Assembly: GCA_944320845.1 (NCBI GenBank)
Contig: CALUJA010000007.1
Span: forward strand, 1-64,000
From: an uncultured Phocaeicola sp.
GTDB lineage: Bacteria > Bacteroidota > Bacteroidia > Bacteroidales > Bacteroidaceae
Direction: 5' to 3'
DNA: 64,000 nucleotides
Position 1 is the stretch's first letter; the number at the start of each line of letters is the position of its first letter. A program made the translations under genes and the position numbers. Under the pieces are notes generated by a model. That model saw only the letters and a program-made list of their open reading frames with translations, ran no database searches and was not told the DNA's origin. Below, in pieces: positions 54,569 to 64,000 of the stretch.

Positions 54569-56230
54569 TTATAAAAATATCATCAATATTATCTGGACTA
54601 TAATCACTCTTGTAAACATGCCTAAGGGATAGACTGTGGCATAGCTTACAGAAGGATTGTCATTGGGTATGATGTCATTGGCATAGTTGAGTGCCATGGG
54701 ATTTGCCATGCTTCCGCACAACATGCCGCAGGTATTTCCAAAATCAAGGTGGAAACAACGCAGAGAAACCAAGGCCATAATGACAACCGGAACAAAAGTT
54801 ATTAGAAAGCCAAGGCCTATCCACAAGACTCCTTCAGGACGCATCACTGTTTCAAAGAAATGTGCTCCGGCATCTATTCCCAGACAGGCAAGATAAAGCG
54901 ACAGTCCGATACCCCGCAACATCAGGCTCGCACTGCGGGTGGTATAGGTTACCAGATGGAAACGCGGGCCGTATGCTCCAATCAGGATACCCATCACGAT
55001 GGGGCCGCCTGCCAACCCTAACTTGACCGGTGAACTGATGCCCGGAATGGCAATGGGAATGGAACCGACAACCAGGCCAAGCACGACGCCCACAAATATG
55101 CATGCAAGATTGGGGTCGCGAAGTGTCTTGACGGTATTGCCCAAAACTTTCTCCACATTCTGTATCGCCGCCGCTTCACCCACCACCGTCAGACGGTCGC
55201 CCATCTGAAGTACCAGTCCCGGAGTAGCCAGCAGCTTGACACCGCTACGCAACACACGGCTGATATTGATGCCGTACGTATTTCGCAAGCGTAACGAACC
55301 GAGTTTCTTGCCGTTGATTTCCGGACGGGATACAACGATATGCTTAGATATCAGCTTGCTGTCAATGGCATTCCAGTCAATGTCATCCTTGTTCCAGTCG
55401 CGTTTCTCCTGCTCACCAAACAGAATGGTCAGCGCAGGCACATCCTTTTCGGTGGTGATGACCAACAGACGGTCGTTTTCCTTCAGTATCTTGTCGTAAG
55501 TCGGGATACTCACCAGACCGTCGCGCCAGATGCGCGAAATGACAAAACGGGGATAACCGGCATGGGCTATGTCTTGGATGCTTTTATTAAAGATTGCCGG
55601 ATTGTGTACCTGAAAAGCGGCAATGTAGGTATGGTTCGGGTCATCCTGCTCATGGTTCTCCATATCAGCAGGACGGACAAAAAGCTTCTTCATGACTATA
55701 ATGGCAAGAATCACTCCCACCACTCCCAAAGGGTAGGTTACGGCACAACTCAATGCTGCTCCGCTGGTAGGCTCCCCCATCTGCTTCAATGTCTGCTGGG
55801 CTGCACCAAGTGCCGGCGTATTGGTCGTGGCTCCGCAGAGAACGCCCACCATATCGGAGATTCCGACAGGAGTGACGAATGTCAGTCCTACCGCCAACAA
55901 AGTGCCCAGCAAGATAACGCCCAGCCCCAACATGTTCAACTGAAATCCTCCACGGTGGAAAGAACTGAAAAAGCCCGGCCCAACCTGAAGGCCTAACGCA
56001 TAGACAAACAAGACCAGCCCGAAACTTTCGGCATAGGAAAGCATCTGCGGATTGACGGCAAAGCCCAGATGTCCGGCTAATATTCCAGTAAAAAAGACAA
56101 AAGTGACTCCCAACGAGACTCCAAACACGTGAATCTTCCCCAGTCCCAATCCAATGGATATAATCAGGGACATAATAATGACCGCCTGCAAGGCAGATTG
56201 CTCAAAAAACAAATTATATAGCCATTCCAT
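54569..56230 (-). CDS. YidE/AspT-type transporter with two TrkA-C domains
   Basis: This 553-residue inner-membrane protein has about five helices, two RCK/TrkA-C-like regulatory domains (about 200-370, HNPAIFNKSIQDI and RPEINGKKLGSL) and five more helices. GATTNTPALGAAQQ in the first half and GSMANPMALNYANDI in the second are the paired family signatures of aspartate:alanine-exchanger-like (AAE) proteins. The start is MEWLYNLFFE at 56230; the frame is open 13 more codons. The substrate is unknown. It lies directly upstream of fbp (12 nt), probably in one transcript. Confidence 0.85.
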   Translation of the reverse strand: MEWLYNLFFEQSALQAVIIMSLIISIGLGLGKIHVFGVSLGVTFVFFTGILAGHLGFAVNPQMLSYAESFGLVLFVYALGLQVGPGFFSSFHRGGFQLNMLGLGVILLGTLLAVGLTFVTPVGISDMVGVLCGATTNTPALGAAQQTLKQMGEPTSGAALSCAVTYPLGVVGVILAIIVMKKLFVRPADMENHEQDDPNHTYIAAFQVHNPAIFNKSIQDIAHAGYPRFVISRIWRDGLVSIPTYDKILKENDRLLVITTEKDVPALTILFGEQEKRDWNKDDIDWNAIDSKLISKHIVVSRPEINGKKLGSLRLRNTYGINISRVLRSGVKLLATPGLVLQMGDRLTVVGEAAAIQNVEKVLGNTVKTLRDPNLACIFVGVVLGLVVGSIPIAIPGISSPVKLGLAGGPIVMGILIGAYGPRFHLVTYTTRSASLMLRGIGLSLYLACLGIDAGAHFFETVMRPEGVLWIGLGFLITFVPVVIMALVSLRCFHLDFGNTCGMLCGSMANPMALNYANDIIPNDNPSVSYATVYPLGMFTRVIIVQIILMIFL

Positions 56231-56332
56231 GCTGCAAAGATATACACTTTTATGCTTTCCGGCTCGCAAGACAACACAAAATCTTTCGCCTCCTCTTTAC
56301 CGAAAAGACATGACATACTCACCAAACAACTT

Positions 56333-56596
56333 TCAGCCAACAGTTTCGCCCAACTTTTCCCGGATGCGCTCCAACAGACAAATGCATCCCTGCATCTTGG
56401 GATTATCATAACAGACCTCTGCCTGCTCAAAAAGCCGGAGTACCGTATCCGGCAAGTCCGGTATATAGACTGCCTGATCCAACTGCAAGCTTTCAGGCAG
56501 CCGGCATTGGTCGAACCATTCTTTCAGTTCCACAAGTTCTTGAGGATGCTCATTCTTGTTAATCATTTCTTTTATCTTCTTTAATTTAAGTTTCAT
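56333..56596 (-). CDS. DUF6965-like small protein
   Basis: This 87-residue soluble protein has ELVELKEWFDQCRLPESLQLDQAVYIPDLPDTVLRLF and ends LERIREKLGE, the pattern of the DUF6965 family of small Bacteroidetes proteins. Start may be M1 (56596) or M11 (56566, MINKNEHPQ). It lies 12 nt after the tamL stop on the same strand and may be co-transcribed. Function unknown. Confidence 0.65.
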   Translation of the reverse strand: MKLKLKKIKEMINKNEHPQELVELKEWFDQCRLPESLQLDQAVYIPDLPDTVLRLFEQAEVCYDNPKMQGCICLLERIREKLGETVG

Positions 56597-56608
56597 CCAT
56601 ACTCGCCA

Positions 56609-58918
56609 TCAGAACGGATATCCTACGGCAAAATGGAAAGCAAAATCACGTTTGAAATTCGGTGAGACAATGGGATAGCGGCCTTTTCCCTCATACATCG
56701 GATTGATGGCCTTCATTCCGCCGTCAAAACGAATAATCAGGAAATCAAGGTCAAAACGGATACCCAATCCGTAAGCCACGGCCAGCTGCTTATAGAAACG
56801 GTTGAACTTAAACAGTCCTTCGGGCTGTATCTCCCGGTAACGGATAGTCCATACGTTACCGGCATCGACAAATGCCGCTCCGTTCAGTTTCCAGAACAGA
56901 TGCGTCCGGTATTCCAGATTCAAGTCCAGTTTTATGTCGCCCGTATGGTTTACATAGTCCAGACTGTTGGCGTCACCTTTATAGCCGCCCGGCCCCAACG
57001 AACGGACGCTCCATCCTCGCACACTGTTTGCACCCCCAGAGAAATAAAGCTTTTCAAACGGCAGGCTCTTCGAGTTCCCATACGGATAGGCAATGCCCAA
57101 TCCCACATGAAAGACCAAAGCGTTGCGGTCGTCTATCATAAAGTTTTTGGCATAATCAAAGTCCATCTTCACGTATTGGGCAAAGTCTATGTTGGCCATC
57201 TGGAAGGCTTCTCCATTTTTCGGATGGCGGTTGACAATCTTTGAGAAGGCATAAAGCAGGTTGCCCGACTCTTCAATATTGAAACGTATGGAATAAGAAT
57301 TGCGGCGAGCAGTCTTGCTCGACATTGCCCCCGAGCTGTTGTATGTATAGGTATATCCCATCCGCACGATGAACAGGTCTTCGTAACTGTAACGAAGCAG
57401 CGGATTGCGCTCGTCCATCAGGTCAAGATACTCGCGGAATGTCTCCGAGCGGTAAGGCATATAGATATAGTTGATGTCCAGCAAGTCGAAACGGTGGTTT
57501 GCCCGGTGCTTCGACCAACGGTAGCTCCATCCCGCAGACGCGACCGTGCGCTCAAACTCCGGACGAATCTGCCAGTTGTATTTGACGGTGACTTCAGAAG
57601 TGGCCCGTATGCGCCGCTTGAAATCGGAAGAGAGAAAGGGAAACATAAACTCCGGAAAGTTCAGGCTGCCTTCAAACGCATACTCCATATAGTTGCTGTT
57701 GGCATATCCCTCCAGTCCGCTTACCGCCTCATACGCTCCCCTCAGCTTCAGTGTCAGCGTTTCCGAGCCCTTGAACAGATTGCGGTGCGTGTAAGAGACC
57801 GACGCCGCAGCACCCAAGTCGCCCGCCGAATTGGTCCCCTCAATTTCAAAAGAGACCGACTTGTTCTTCCGCTTCAGCAGTGTGACAAACGCATCCAGAT
57901 AAGCCGAGTCTCCCTTCAGCTCTTCGCGGAAACGGATATTGGAATACTTCAGTATCCCCAAACGCCCCAGGTCTGAATACGTATTCTGCACATTGCGGTT
58001 GCTGTACAGTCTTCCGCTCCGCAGCCGGTTATATTCGGTTATCACATGCGGACGCAGAAACATCTTGTCGTGATAATAAAGCGTAACCCCGTCCGAACGG
58101 ATGGAATCCATTCCGCGGATGGCATCGGCAGACAGGTCTGCAAAGTCCACATCAAGCAGAAAACTGACATCTCTCATCATATACTGCCGGTGCGGTTCGG
58201 GCACATCCGTCTTCCTGCGCTGATAGGGCAGCAGCTTCATCGTGAGGTCTACCCGGCGCGTATTCATCATCGTATCGGCACGAAACGTGATAAAGTCTTT
58301 ATTGAAGCGGTAATAGCCGTGATTCTGGAGATATTGCGTAATCCGCTGCCGTTCTTCATCCAGCACATTCACATCCAGACGCATTCCCTCACGCAACAGA
58401 GTGCGGGCAGAGTCTTCCGCCCAATAATCGCGTATCTTCAAGTCTGAAATATCATAAGCGATATGCTCCACAATGTAAGGCTCTCCCGTCTTTATCCGGT
58501 AACGCGCCTTCAGCCTGTTGCCTTTTATGCGCTCTTCCAGACTCACACTGGCACTCATATATCCCATATTGCGTACAGCCAGCTCCATCTGTCTGCGGCT
58601 TTCCTCCGCCGCTTCCGCATCGTATACCCGGGGAGCATCGCCCAACTTCCGCAGAAAACGGTTCATCCACTTTGTGGAATCGCGGCCCGAAGCACTGTAA
58701 ATGTACATGGGGAGCTTCACCAGGCTGAACCACTTGGCGTTCGGCTTCTGGCGGATATAGGTGTTCATCTGCGAAGACTTCACCTCCTTGTTGTCCGACT
58801 CTATCTTCACATCGTCCAGCAAGTAGTGACCCTCCGGAATAAACTTGCTCACAGAGCATCCGCTCAGCATCAGAACACCCGCCAGCAAGCCAATAAAATG
58901 ATGAACCGCTTTCTTCAT
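56609..58918 (-). CDS. tamL: TamA/BamA-family outer-membrane lipoprotein (TamL)
   Basis: This 769-residue protein has a lipoprotein signal (LMLSGCSVSKFIPEGHYLL), POTRA-type domains (about 30-370) and a C-terminal 16-strand barrel with FSGGANSVRGW and the closing strand FAFHFAVGYPF. This Bacteroidetes variant of TamA is lipid-anchored and works with TamB in outer-membrane biogenesis. The start is MKKAVHHF at 58918, the frame being open 12 more codons. It is divergent from the RNA methyltransferase with 110 nt between. Confidence 0.9.
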   Translation of the reverse strand: MKKAVHHFIGLLAGVLMLSGCSVSKFIPEGHYLLDDVKIESDNKEVKSSQMNTYIRQKPNAKWFSLVKLPMYIYSASGRDSTKWMNRFLRKLGDAPRVYDAEAAEESRRQMELAVRNMGYMSASVSLEERIKGNRLKARYRIKTGEPYIVEHIAYDISDLKIRDYWAEDSARTLLREGMRLDVNVLDEERQRITQYLQNHGYYRFNKDFITFRADTMMNTRRVDLTMKLLPYQRRKTDVPEPHRQYMMRDVSFLLDVDFADLSADAIRGMDSIRSDGVTLYYHDKMFLRPHVITEYNRLRSGRLYSNRNVQNTYSDLGRLGILKYSNIRFREELKGDSAYLDAFVTLLKRKNKSVSFEIEGTNSAGDLGAAASVSYTHRNLFKGSETLTLKLRGAYEAVSGLEGYANSNYMEYAFEGSLNFPEFMFPFLSSDFKRRIRATSEVTVKYNWQIRPEFERTVASAGWSYRWSKHRANHRFDLLDINYIYMPYRSETFREYLDLMDERNPLLRYSYEDLFIVRMGYTYTYNSSGAMSSKTARRNSYSIRFNIEESGNLLYAFSKIVNRHPKNGEAFQMANIDFAQYVKMDFDYAKNFMIDDRNALVFHVGLGIAYPYGNSKSLPFEKLYFSGGANSVRGWSVRSLGPGGYKGDANSLDYVNHTGDIKLDLNLEYRTHLFWKLNGAAFVDAGNVWTIRYREIQPEGLFKFNRFYKQLAVAYGLGIRFDLDFLIIRFDGGMKAINPMYEGKGRYPIVSPNFKRDFAFHFAVGYPF

Positions 58919-59028
58919 ATCCACACAGACAGAAACACGCAAATTTATCTGCAAAGATAGGGAATAATTAAAAATATCTTCTTAGCTTTGTTCTTAAAAT
59001 ATAATTATTTTTCCGCTTGCCAAACATT

Positions 59029-59781
59029 ATGCTTAGCAAAAACAAAATCAAATATATCCGTTCGCTGGAACAAAAGAAATACCGCAAAGAAGAAAATGCG
59101 TTTCTGGCGGAAGGCAACAAACTGGTGGCAGACCTGTCCGGACACTTTGCCTGCAAACTTCTGGCCGCCACCCCCCGGTGGCTGGAAGAGCATCCCCGGG
59201 TGACAGCCCAGGAGATTGCCTGCGTCAGCCATGAGGAACTCGCGCGTGCCAGCCTGCTGAAGGCTCCTCAAGATGTGCTTGCCGTGTTCGAGCTGCCAAG
59301 CTACGGCTTCGATGCCGGAGTGGTATCGCACTCTTTATGCCTGGCTTTGGACAATGTGCAGGATCCCGGCAATCTGGGCACCATCATCCGCGTGGCCGAC
59401 TGGTTCGGCATCCGCCACATTTTCTGCTCTGCCGGGACGGCCGATGCCTTTAATCCCAAGACCGTGCAGGCCACAATGGGGGCGCTTGCCCGTGTCCAAC
59501 TGCATTATTGCGACTTGAAAGCGCTTATCCGCTCGCTGAAAGACGAGCCGGTGTTCGGCACTTTCCTCGACGGTGACAACATCTACGCACAGCGTTTGTC
59601 CGACCAAGGGCTCATTGTCATGGGAAACGAGGGGAACGGCATAAGTCCTGAAATCTCTTCGCTCATCAACCGCCGCCTGTTTGTCCCCAACTATCCGCCG
59701 GGATGCGAGACAAGCGAATCGCTGAATGTGGCGGTAACCACGGCCATTGTCTGTGCCGAGTTCAGACGGCAACTGCAGTGA
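59029..59781 (+). CDS. SpoU-type RNA 2'-O-methyltransferase
   Basis: This 251-residue enzyme (start MLSKNKIKYI; a MPNI extension of four codons is possible) has the SPOUT motifs ALDNVQDPGNLGTIIRVADW, IVMGNEGNGIS and ESLNVAVTTAIV that form the knotted SAM site. An N-terminal SpoU substrate-binding-like domain is at 1-95. It methylates rRNA or tRNA at a 2'-hydroxyl; the site cannot be told. Confidence 0.9.
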   Translation: MLSKNKIKYIRSLEQKKYRKEENAFLAEGNKLVADLSGHFACKLLAATPRWLEEHPRVTAQEIACVSHEELARASLLKAPQDVLAVFELPSYGFDAGVVSHSLCLALDNVQDPGNLGTIIRVADWFGIRHIFCSAGTADAFNPKTVQATMGALARVQLHYCDLKALIRSLKDEPVFGTFLDGDNIYAQRLSDQGLIVMGNEGNGISPEISSLINRRLFVPNYPPGCETSESLNVAVTTAIVCAEFRRQLQ

Positions 59782-59810
59782 ATGCCTTTTCGGCTTTTCC
59801 CAAAAAGAAC

Positions 59811-59864
59811 TATGCCGCTCAAAGCCGGATTTTATACGGAACAAAATCCTGCTTTGAACGGCAT
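59811..59864. terminator. Long hairpin between convergent genes
   Basis: TATGCCG-TCAAAGC-GGATTTT on the left pairs with AAAATCC-GCTTTGA-CGGCATA on the right (59811-59864). The plus side is followed by A7, so the minus strand has a T7 before rather than after the hairpin. It lies between the methyltransferase and the ABC permease stops and may end both transcripts. Confidence 0.6.
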
Positions 59865-59894
59865 AAAAAAACTTTATGCGGCAGAGCCCGCCGT

Positions 59895-62255
59895 CTACTC
59901 CCGCTTGATACTCTCCACGGGATTGCTTCGCGCGGCACGGAGACCGTTTCCGACGACAACCATCAAAGTAACGGCCGCCACAAAAAACAGAGGCAGCAGG
60001 AAGTCGGCCGCCGTGACAGGCGCCCGATAACGGAACTGTTCCAGCCATATGTTCATGCCATAAAGCGTGAAAGGAAAGGCTAAGACAAACGCCAGTCCCA
60101 GATAAACCATGAACGGACGGCTCAATATCCACAGAATGCGGCAGGCAGACGCGCCGTGAATCTTGCGGATTCCGATTTCGCGCAGGCGTATCTGGACGGC
60201 ATAACGGACAATGCCGAACAGCCCGAACAGGGTAAGCAGCAGGCTGATTGCCGCATAGGTCAGCAGGATACGCGAAAACGACGCTACCCCGGCATTCATC
60301 CGGGCAAACTGCGCCTCAATATCCTGATACACAAAGGCCCTTCCGGGATATGTCTCCTTCCATTTCGCCCGCAGACGGGACAAGACATCGCCCATGGCCC
60401 GTTCATCCGTCAGCCTCACGTACAATACCCGGAAGTCCGGCTGAATCCTATCGTGCAATAAAAAGACAGCAGCCCCGATATTGTCGGACAAAGAGCGTCT
60501 GCGAAAGTCTTCCGACACGCCTGCGATTACCCAATCCTCTCTAAGTCCTATGTCCTGGTGCGTATATTCCGTTATCGGATGCCCAATCGGATTTTCTCCC
60601 GCCGGAACAAGCCGGCGGACAAAAGTCTCGTTCACTATAGCGGGATAAGACAAACTTGCCGCCTTCCGGCGCACCTGTACCGAGTCTGTCAGCTTTACCC
60701 GGTAGAAATCGAGAAAGTCCCAAGCACAGGCATTCATATCCAACGTTAGAAATCCCTTTGCGTCCGTATCCGGAAAATCCAGCGCAACGCTCCATCCCAG
60801 TATGCCCGAACCGGAACCGACAGCCGACTCTACGCCAGGCCACCGGCGCACCTCATCCGCCCACGTTGCAATAGGAGGACGCGACTCGTCATCGCATGCA
60901 AGCTCGACAACGCTCTCGAAACGCTCCGCGTCGCGCCCTATCAAATCCAACTGGCTGCGGATTATCATGAACGCACTCAAGAGTCCGACAGACACGGCAA
61001 ACTGGAATGTCTGAAGCGCACCGACTATAAAGCGCCGTTTGTGTCCGGAATAAAACAGGCGGTAAGAGCTTTCCGACAAGGCATGCACCTTGCGGCTCAT
61101 GTATGCCGGCGGGATAACGGCAAGAAACAGCACGAAACCCACCAGCCAAGGCAGCACATAGGGAGAAAAAAGGTATCCGAACGTGAGCCGGGCCGAAAGC
61201 ATGTGGTTGAAGAGCCTCATCAAATCGCTCATCAGCAGCAGGGAAAAGACGAAAGAAACCCCGATAAGCAGGAAAGTGTCCGTAAAAAGCTGGATACGTA
61301 CCTGTCGCAAGCTTGCTCCCATCAGGGTTTCCACGCGCAGCATATGTACCTGCTTCAGCAAACGCGAGAAGTTAAGGCTGATATAATTGAAGCAGGCAAT
61401 GACCAGCACAAGTACAGCCGAAAGCCATCCTACCATAAGCAGCAGCGGCTCGCGGTGAGAAACACAGCTTACACTGCTTTCGCCGGAATCCGTATCAAAA
61501 TAAGACTCCCGGAGCGATACGGCCTTATACGTTCCTTTCCCCGACAGACAAGGCAGAATGGTCTCTGAAAGATGTTTCCGGAAAGCTTCTTCATCCGTTC
61601 CTTCACGCAACAGAATGTAGCAGACAGTTCCATACATCCGGTTTGTCAGCGGGGCAAGCACATCTGCACGCACCATGCCCTGCGGAGGCTGGCGGTAAAC
61701 CGCCATTACGCGCACGGCCGCACGGTCTTTTCCCTGGAGCGTCACCTCCATCTCCTGCCCCACGCAGTCTGTTTTACCGAACAGCCGCAAGGCCGTCTCT
61801 TCACTGAGCGCCAGTCCCTCCGGACGGGTAATCGCTTCTTGCAGGTCTCCATGAAGCGTTTCAAAAGGGAAAAACCGCAAGAAGGTAGAGTCAACACACA
61901 ATACCCTGTCCAGCAAATACTGCTCCCCGTGCAGGTAAGCAGGCATTTCGTCGGTATCATAGGTGCAGGCATACGCCTCGATTTCGGGAAACGGAGCCGT
62001 CACATCCGCCGCATGGACGCCGAAAAAGAACGTTGCATCCCTATCTTGTCCGTTGAACGATACCTTCTGCGTAAGGCGGAATATGCGCTCTCGGTTCGGA
62101 TTGTGCGCTTCTATGTTCCGTTCATAAAGCACAAATGCCGTAAGCAGGCAAGTGCAGGCTATCCCGACCGTCAGACTCACCAGGGAGATGACGACAAACA
62201 GCCGGCTCCGCTACCAGCTTCTGACAATCAGCCTCAGCAACTGAAAGAATGACAT
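59895..62255 (-). pseudogene. ABC transporter permease (MacB/FtsX type) with amber codon 15
   Basis: From ATG 62255 the frame reads MSFFQLLRLIVRSW then TAG (62213-62211) then RSRLFVVISLVSLTVGIACT, the normal N-terminus of this family. The rest is intact: periplasmic MacB-PCD-type domain, FtsX helices (near ACFNYISLNFSRLLKQ and IGIRKIHGASACRILWIL), and ending NPVESIKRE. Without the TAG it would be about 786 residues. A GTG at 62180 could restart, losing the first part of helix 1. It is 3 nt after the ATPase gene. A nonfunctional or reduced-function permease is most likely, or a sequencing error. Confidence 0.78.
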
Positions 62256-62258
62256 AGG

Positions 62259-62933
62259 CTAAAGATTTACCTCAGTCACTACCTGCCCGTCGAACAGATT
62301 GATGATGCGCCCGGCATATCCGGCATCATGCTGTGAGTGGGTTACCATGACGATGGTTGTTCCTTCCTTGTTCAGCTCGGTAAGCAGTTCCATCACCTCC
62401 TTTCCGTTCTTCGAGTCAAGATTTCCGGTCGGCTCATCGGCCAGTATCAGCTTGGGATTCGCCACTACCGCACGGGCAATCGCCACGCGCTGCTGCTGAC
62501 CGCCCGACAACTGCTGGGGGAAATGCTTCACACGGTGGGCTATAGCCATGCGGTTCATCGCATCTTCCACACGCCGCTTGCGTTCTGCCGACGGGATACC
62601 CATATAAAGCAGCGGGAGCTCAATGTTTTCATACACGTTCAGCTCGTCAATGAGGTTGAAACTCTGGAACACAAAGCCGATGACACCCTTTCGAAGTGAT
62701 GTTCTCTGCGATTCGGTGTACTGCGCCACATTGATGCCGTTCAGGTAGTACTCGCCTCCCGACGGATTATCGAGCAGACCCAAAATGTTCAGCAACGTGG
62801 ACTTCCCGCAGCCGGACGGCCCCATAACGGCCACAAACTCGCCTTCTTTCACTTCGATGTTCACATCATTCAGCGCCCAGGTCTCTACTTCCTCTGTGCG
62901 GAATACTTTCTGTAAGTTTACTGTCTTAATCAT
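62259..62933 (-). CDS. ABC transporter ATP-binding protein (MacB/LolD type)
   Basis: This 224-residue ATPase has Walker A GPSGCGKST, Q-loop FQSFNLIDEL, signature LSGGQQQRVAIARA, Walker B ILADEPTGNLDS and H-loop VTHSQH. It is of the MacB/LolD class that drives FtsX-type permeases that do not import. It lies between two permease genes in the same direction, so the three probably make one transporter set. Confidence 0.93.
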   Translation of the reverse strand: MIKTVNLQKVFRTEEVETWALNDVNIEVKEGEFVAVMGPSGCGKSTLLNILGLLDNPSGGEYYLNGINVAQYTESQRTSLRKGVIGFVFQSFNLIDELNVYENIELPLLYMGIPSAERKRRVEDAMNRMAIAHRVKHFPQQLSGGQQQRVAIARAVVANPKLILADEPTGNLDSKNGKEVMELLTELNKEGTTIVMVTHSQHDAGYAGRIINLFDGQVVTEVNL

Positions 62934-63050
62934 AATTCTTATTTTTAACGTTGATAATAGTCTGTTTGATTCTTTCTAATTTGCGGATGACCGTACCGGA
63001 AGGTCTGTTTCTCCTGTTCGTTTCATGTTTTCGTCAAGTACAGACTTGAA

Positions 63051-64000
63051 CTATTTCCTTATCTCCTCCGCCGGATTGACCCTTGCTATCTGCCGGATAC
63101 GGAAGAATACCGTGACTGCCATCAGCAGACAGACCGAAAGGAATATGCCGGCGTAAAACAAAACCCCGTCATCAAAAAACAATGTGTACATCTGCCGCAT
63201 CCAGCGGAGTATTCCCGCCACCAGAATGAACGCTACAGCCGCCGTGCCCGCCAGCATCCAAATATAAAGACGGGCGAACAGCATGGCTATCTGCCTTGCT
63301 CCCGCTCCGTTTATCTTGCGGATGGCCATCTCTTTGCGCCGGTATTCGGTGTCGAGGGTTATGGCGGAATAGACGCCCAACAGGGAGATGACCAAGGCCA
63401 CGACCGAGAAGAAAAGCACGATGCCCCTGAGTTTGAACTCGAATGCCTGATGCTGACGGATGTCATCCATGAATGTAACGGGACGGTAGGTCAGGTTTTC
63501 CGGCAACGCCTCCCGCATGATGCGGGTCACTTCCTGCTTTACCTGCCCGGTATGACCAGCAACACACTTCACGTAGCAATGCCCGATATATTCCGAAAAG
63601 TCGCACGGAAGGAAAAGATAACCGGGACATTCGCTGTAAAGGTCGGTGACAAACGTTTCGCAGACACCCGTCACCGTATAGTCATCCATATAGTTGTAAT
63701 AGGTTTTGCCCAATACATCCGTGCCGAGCTTTTCGGCCAACTTCTGGTCTACTACTATCTCATTCATCGAACCAAGGGTTTTTCCCGACAATATCCTTAC
63801 ATTCATAAACTGAAAGAACTTCGGCTCGATGCAGATTACATTCACGCTTATGCCCGATTTCCAATTGCCTTTTTCCGTCTGTATGCCGGTTCCCGACACG
63901 CCGTCCAGGTAACTGATGTCGGCCAACAGCACATCTTCCACTCCGGACACCTGACGAATCCGGCCGATGACGCGCTCCTTTTCGGCGTTGGTCATGAAGG
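63051..64000 (-). CDS. ABC transporter permease (FtsX type), partial
   Basis: The 3' part of a permease gene runs out of the window to the right: no start is visible in a family context, and the in-window frame covers about 315 residues. It contains the end of the periplasmic domain, three FtsX-domain helices (IVLFFSVVALVISLLGVYSAI, MAIRKINGAGARQIAMLFARLYIWMLA, LFYAGIFLSVCLLMAVTVFF) and the ending NPAEEIRK. It is the same class as the gene at 59895-62255, upstream of the ATPase by 117 nt. Confidence 0.85.
   Translation of the reverse strand, partial: FMTNAEKERVIGRIRQVSGVEDVLLADISYLDGVSGTGIQTEKGNWKSGISVNVICIEPKFFQFMNVRILSGKTLGSMNEIVVDQKLAEKLGTDVLGKTYYNYMDDYTVTGVCETFVTDLYSECPGYLFLPCDFSEYIGHCYVKCVAGHTGQVKQEVTRIMREALPENLTYRPVTFMDDIRQHQAFEFKLRGIVLFFSVVALVISLLGVYSAITLDTEYRRKEMAIRKINGAGARQIAMLFARLYIWMLAGTAAVAFILVAGILRWMRQMYTLFFDDGVLFYAGIFLSVCLLMAVTVFFRIRQIARVNPAEEIRK

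Noticed and set aside
36029-62213. Amber (TAG) recoding, because two genes are broken by in-frame TAG
   Set aside because: uxaB ends in TAG normally, no suppressor tRNA is visible in the window, and other breaks are frameshifts or TGA.

Overview
The window looks like chromosomal DNA of a gut Bacteroidales bacterium (Bacteroides/Phocaeicola type). The evidence is Bacteroidetes-style promoters (TTTG, about 20 bp, then TAnnTTTG), little use of Shine-Dalgarno sites, a hexuronate pathway (uxaC/uxaB), class III fructose-bisphosphatase, a lipoprotein-type TamA, a LysO split into two genes, and NVEALA peptides with 6-bladed beta-propeller lipoproteins. Nothing indicates a plasmid or prophage, and I see no CRISPR array.

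Layout. 1-334: tRNA-Cys, two identical tRNA-Lys(CTT) and a terminator. 522-2752: FKBP isomerase, a decayed 3-methyladenine DNA glycosylase I (tag) visible only as fragments, a metallo-beta-lactamase fold enzyme and a GNAT enzyme. 2951-5952: divergent uxaC and uxaB. 6193-9941: serC-serA-small membrane protein-DUF1015, a serine operon. 10206-13203: DbpA-type helicase and guaA. 13493-14660: promoter, 34-codon leader peptide, intrinsic terminator, then the two halves of LysO, laid out like an attenuator. 14763-19240: phoH, purC, menG, aroE and an alpha/beta hydrolase.

19218-49099 is the accessory heart of the window. A membrane-bound one-component winged-helix regulator (46619-47581, +) is divergent from a very long minus-strand gene run. 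The run carries four NVEALA-type prepeptides, each with a pair of cysteines or more after the motif, two membrane or lipoprotein thioredoxin-fold proteins, eleven beta-propeller-type lipoprotein loci (three broken), a transglutaminase-like lipoprotein, a complete type I signal peptidase, an O-antigen-ligase-like membrane protein with TPRs, and finally an MFP-RND-TolC-RND efflux operon with its own promoter. The regulator/NVEALA intergenic region has direct CTTAA repeats at 11-bp spacing, the pattern expected for an OmpR-type DNA-binding domain. The same promoter-operator block occurs a second time at 39487-39595, inside the locus, as the remnant of a segmental duplication. I propose a regulated system for making, processing and displaying or exporting small cysteine-containing peptides. 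Its function is inferred, not shown.

49136-64000 returns to core genes: nadE, Fur/PerR regulator, rubrerythrin, fbp, a YidE/AspT-type transporter, a DUF6965 protein, tamL, an RNA methyltransferase, and an ABC transporter set (permease with an amber codon at position 15, ATPase, and a second permease cut by the window end).

Several genes are interrupted (tag, 31442, 36029, 40975, 62211). Two of the lesions lie in homopolymers, so sequencing error has to be excluded for those.
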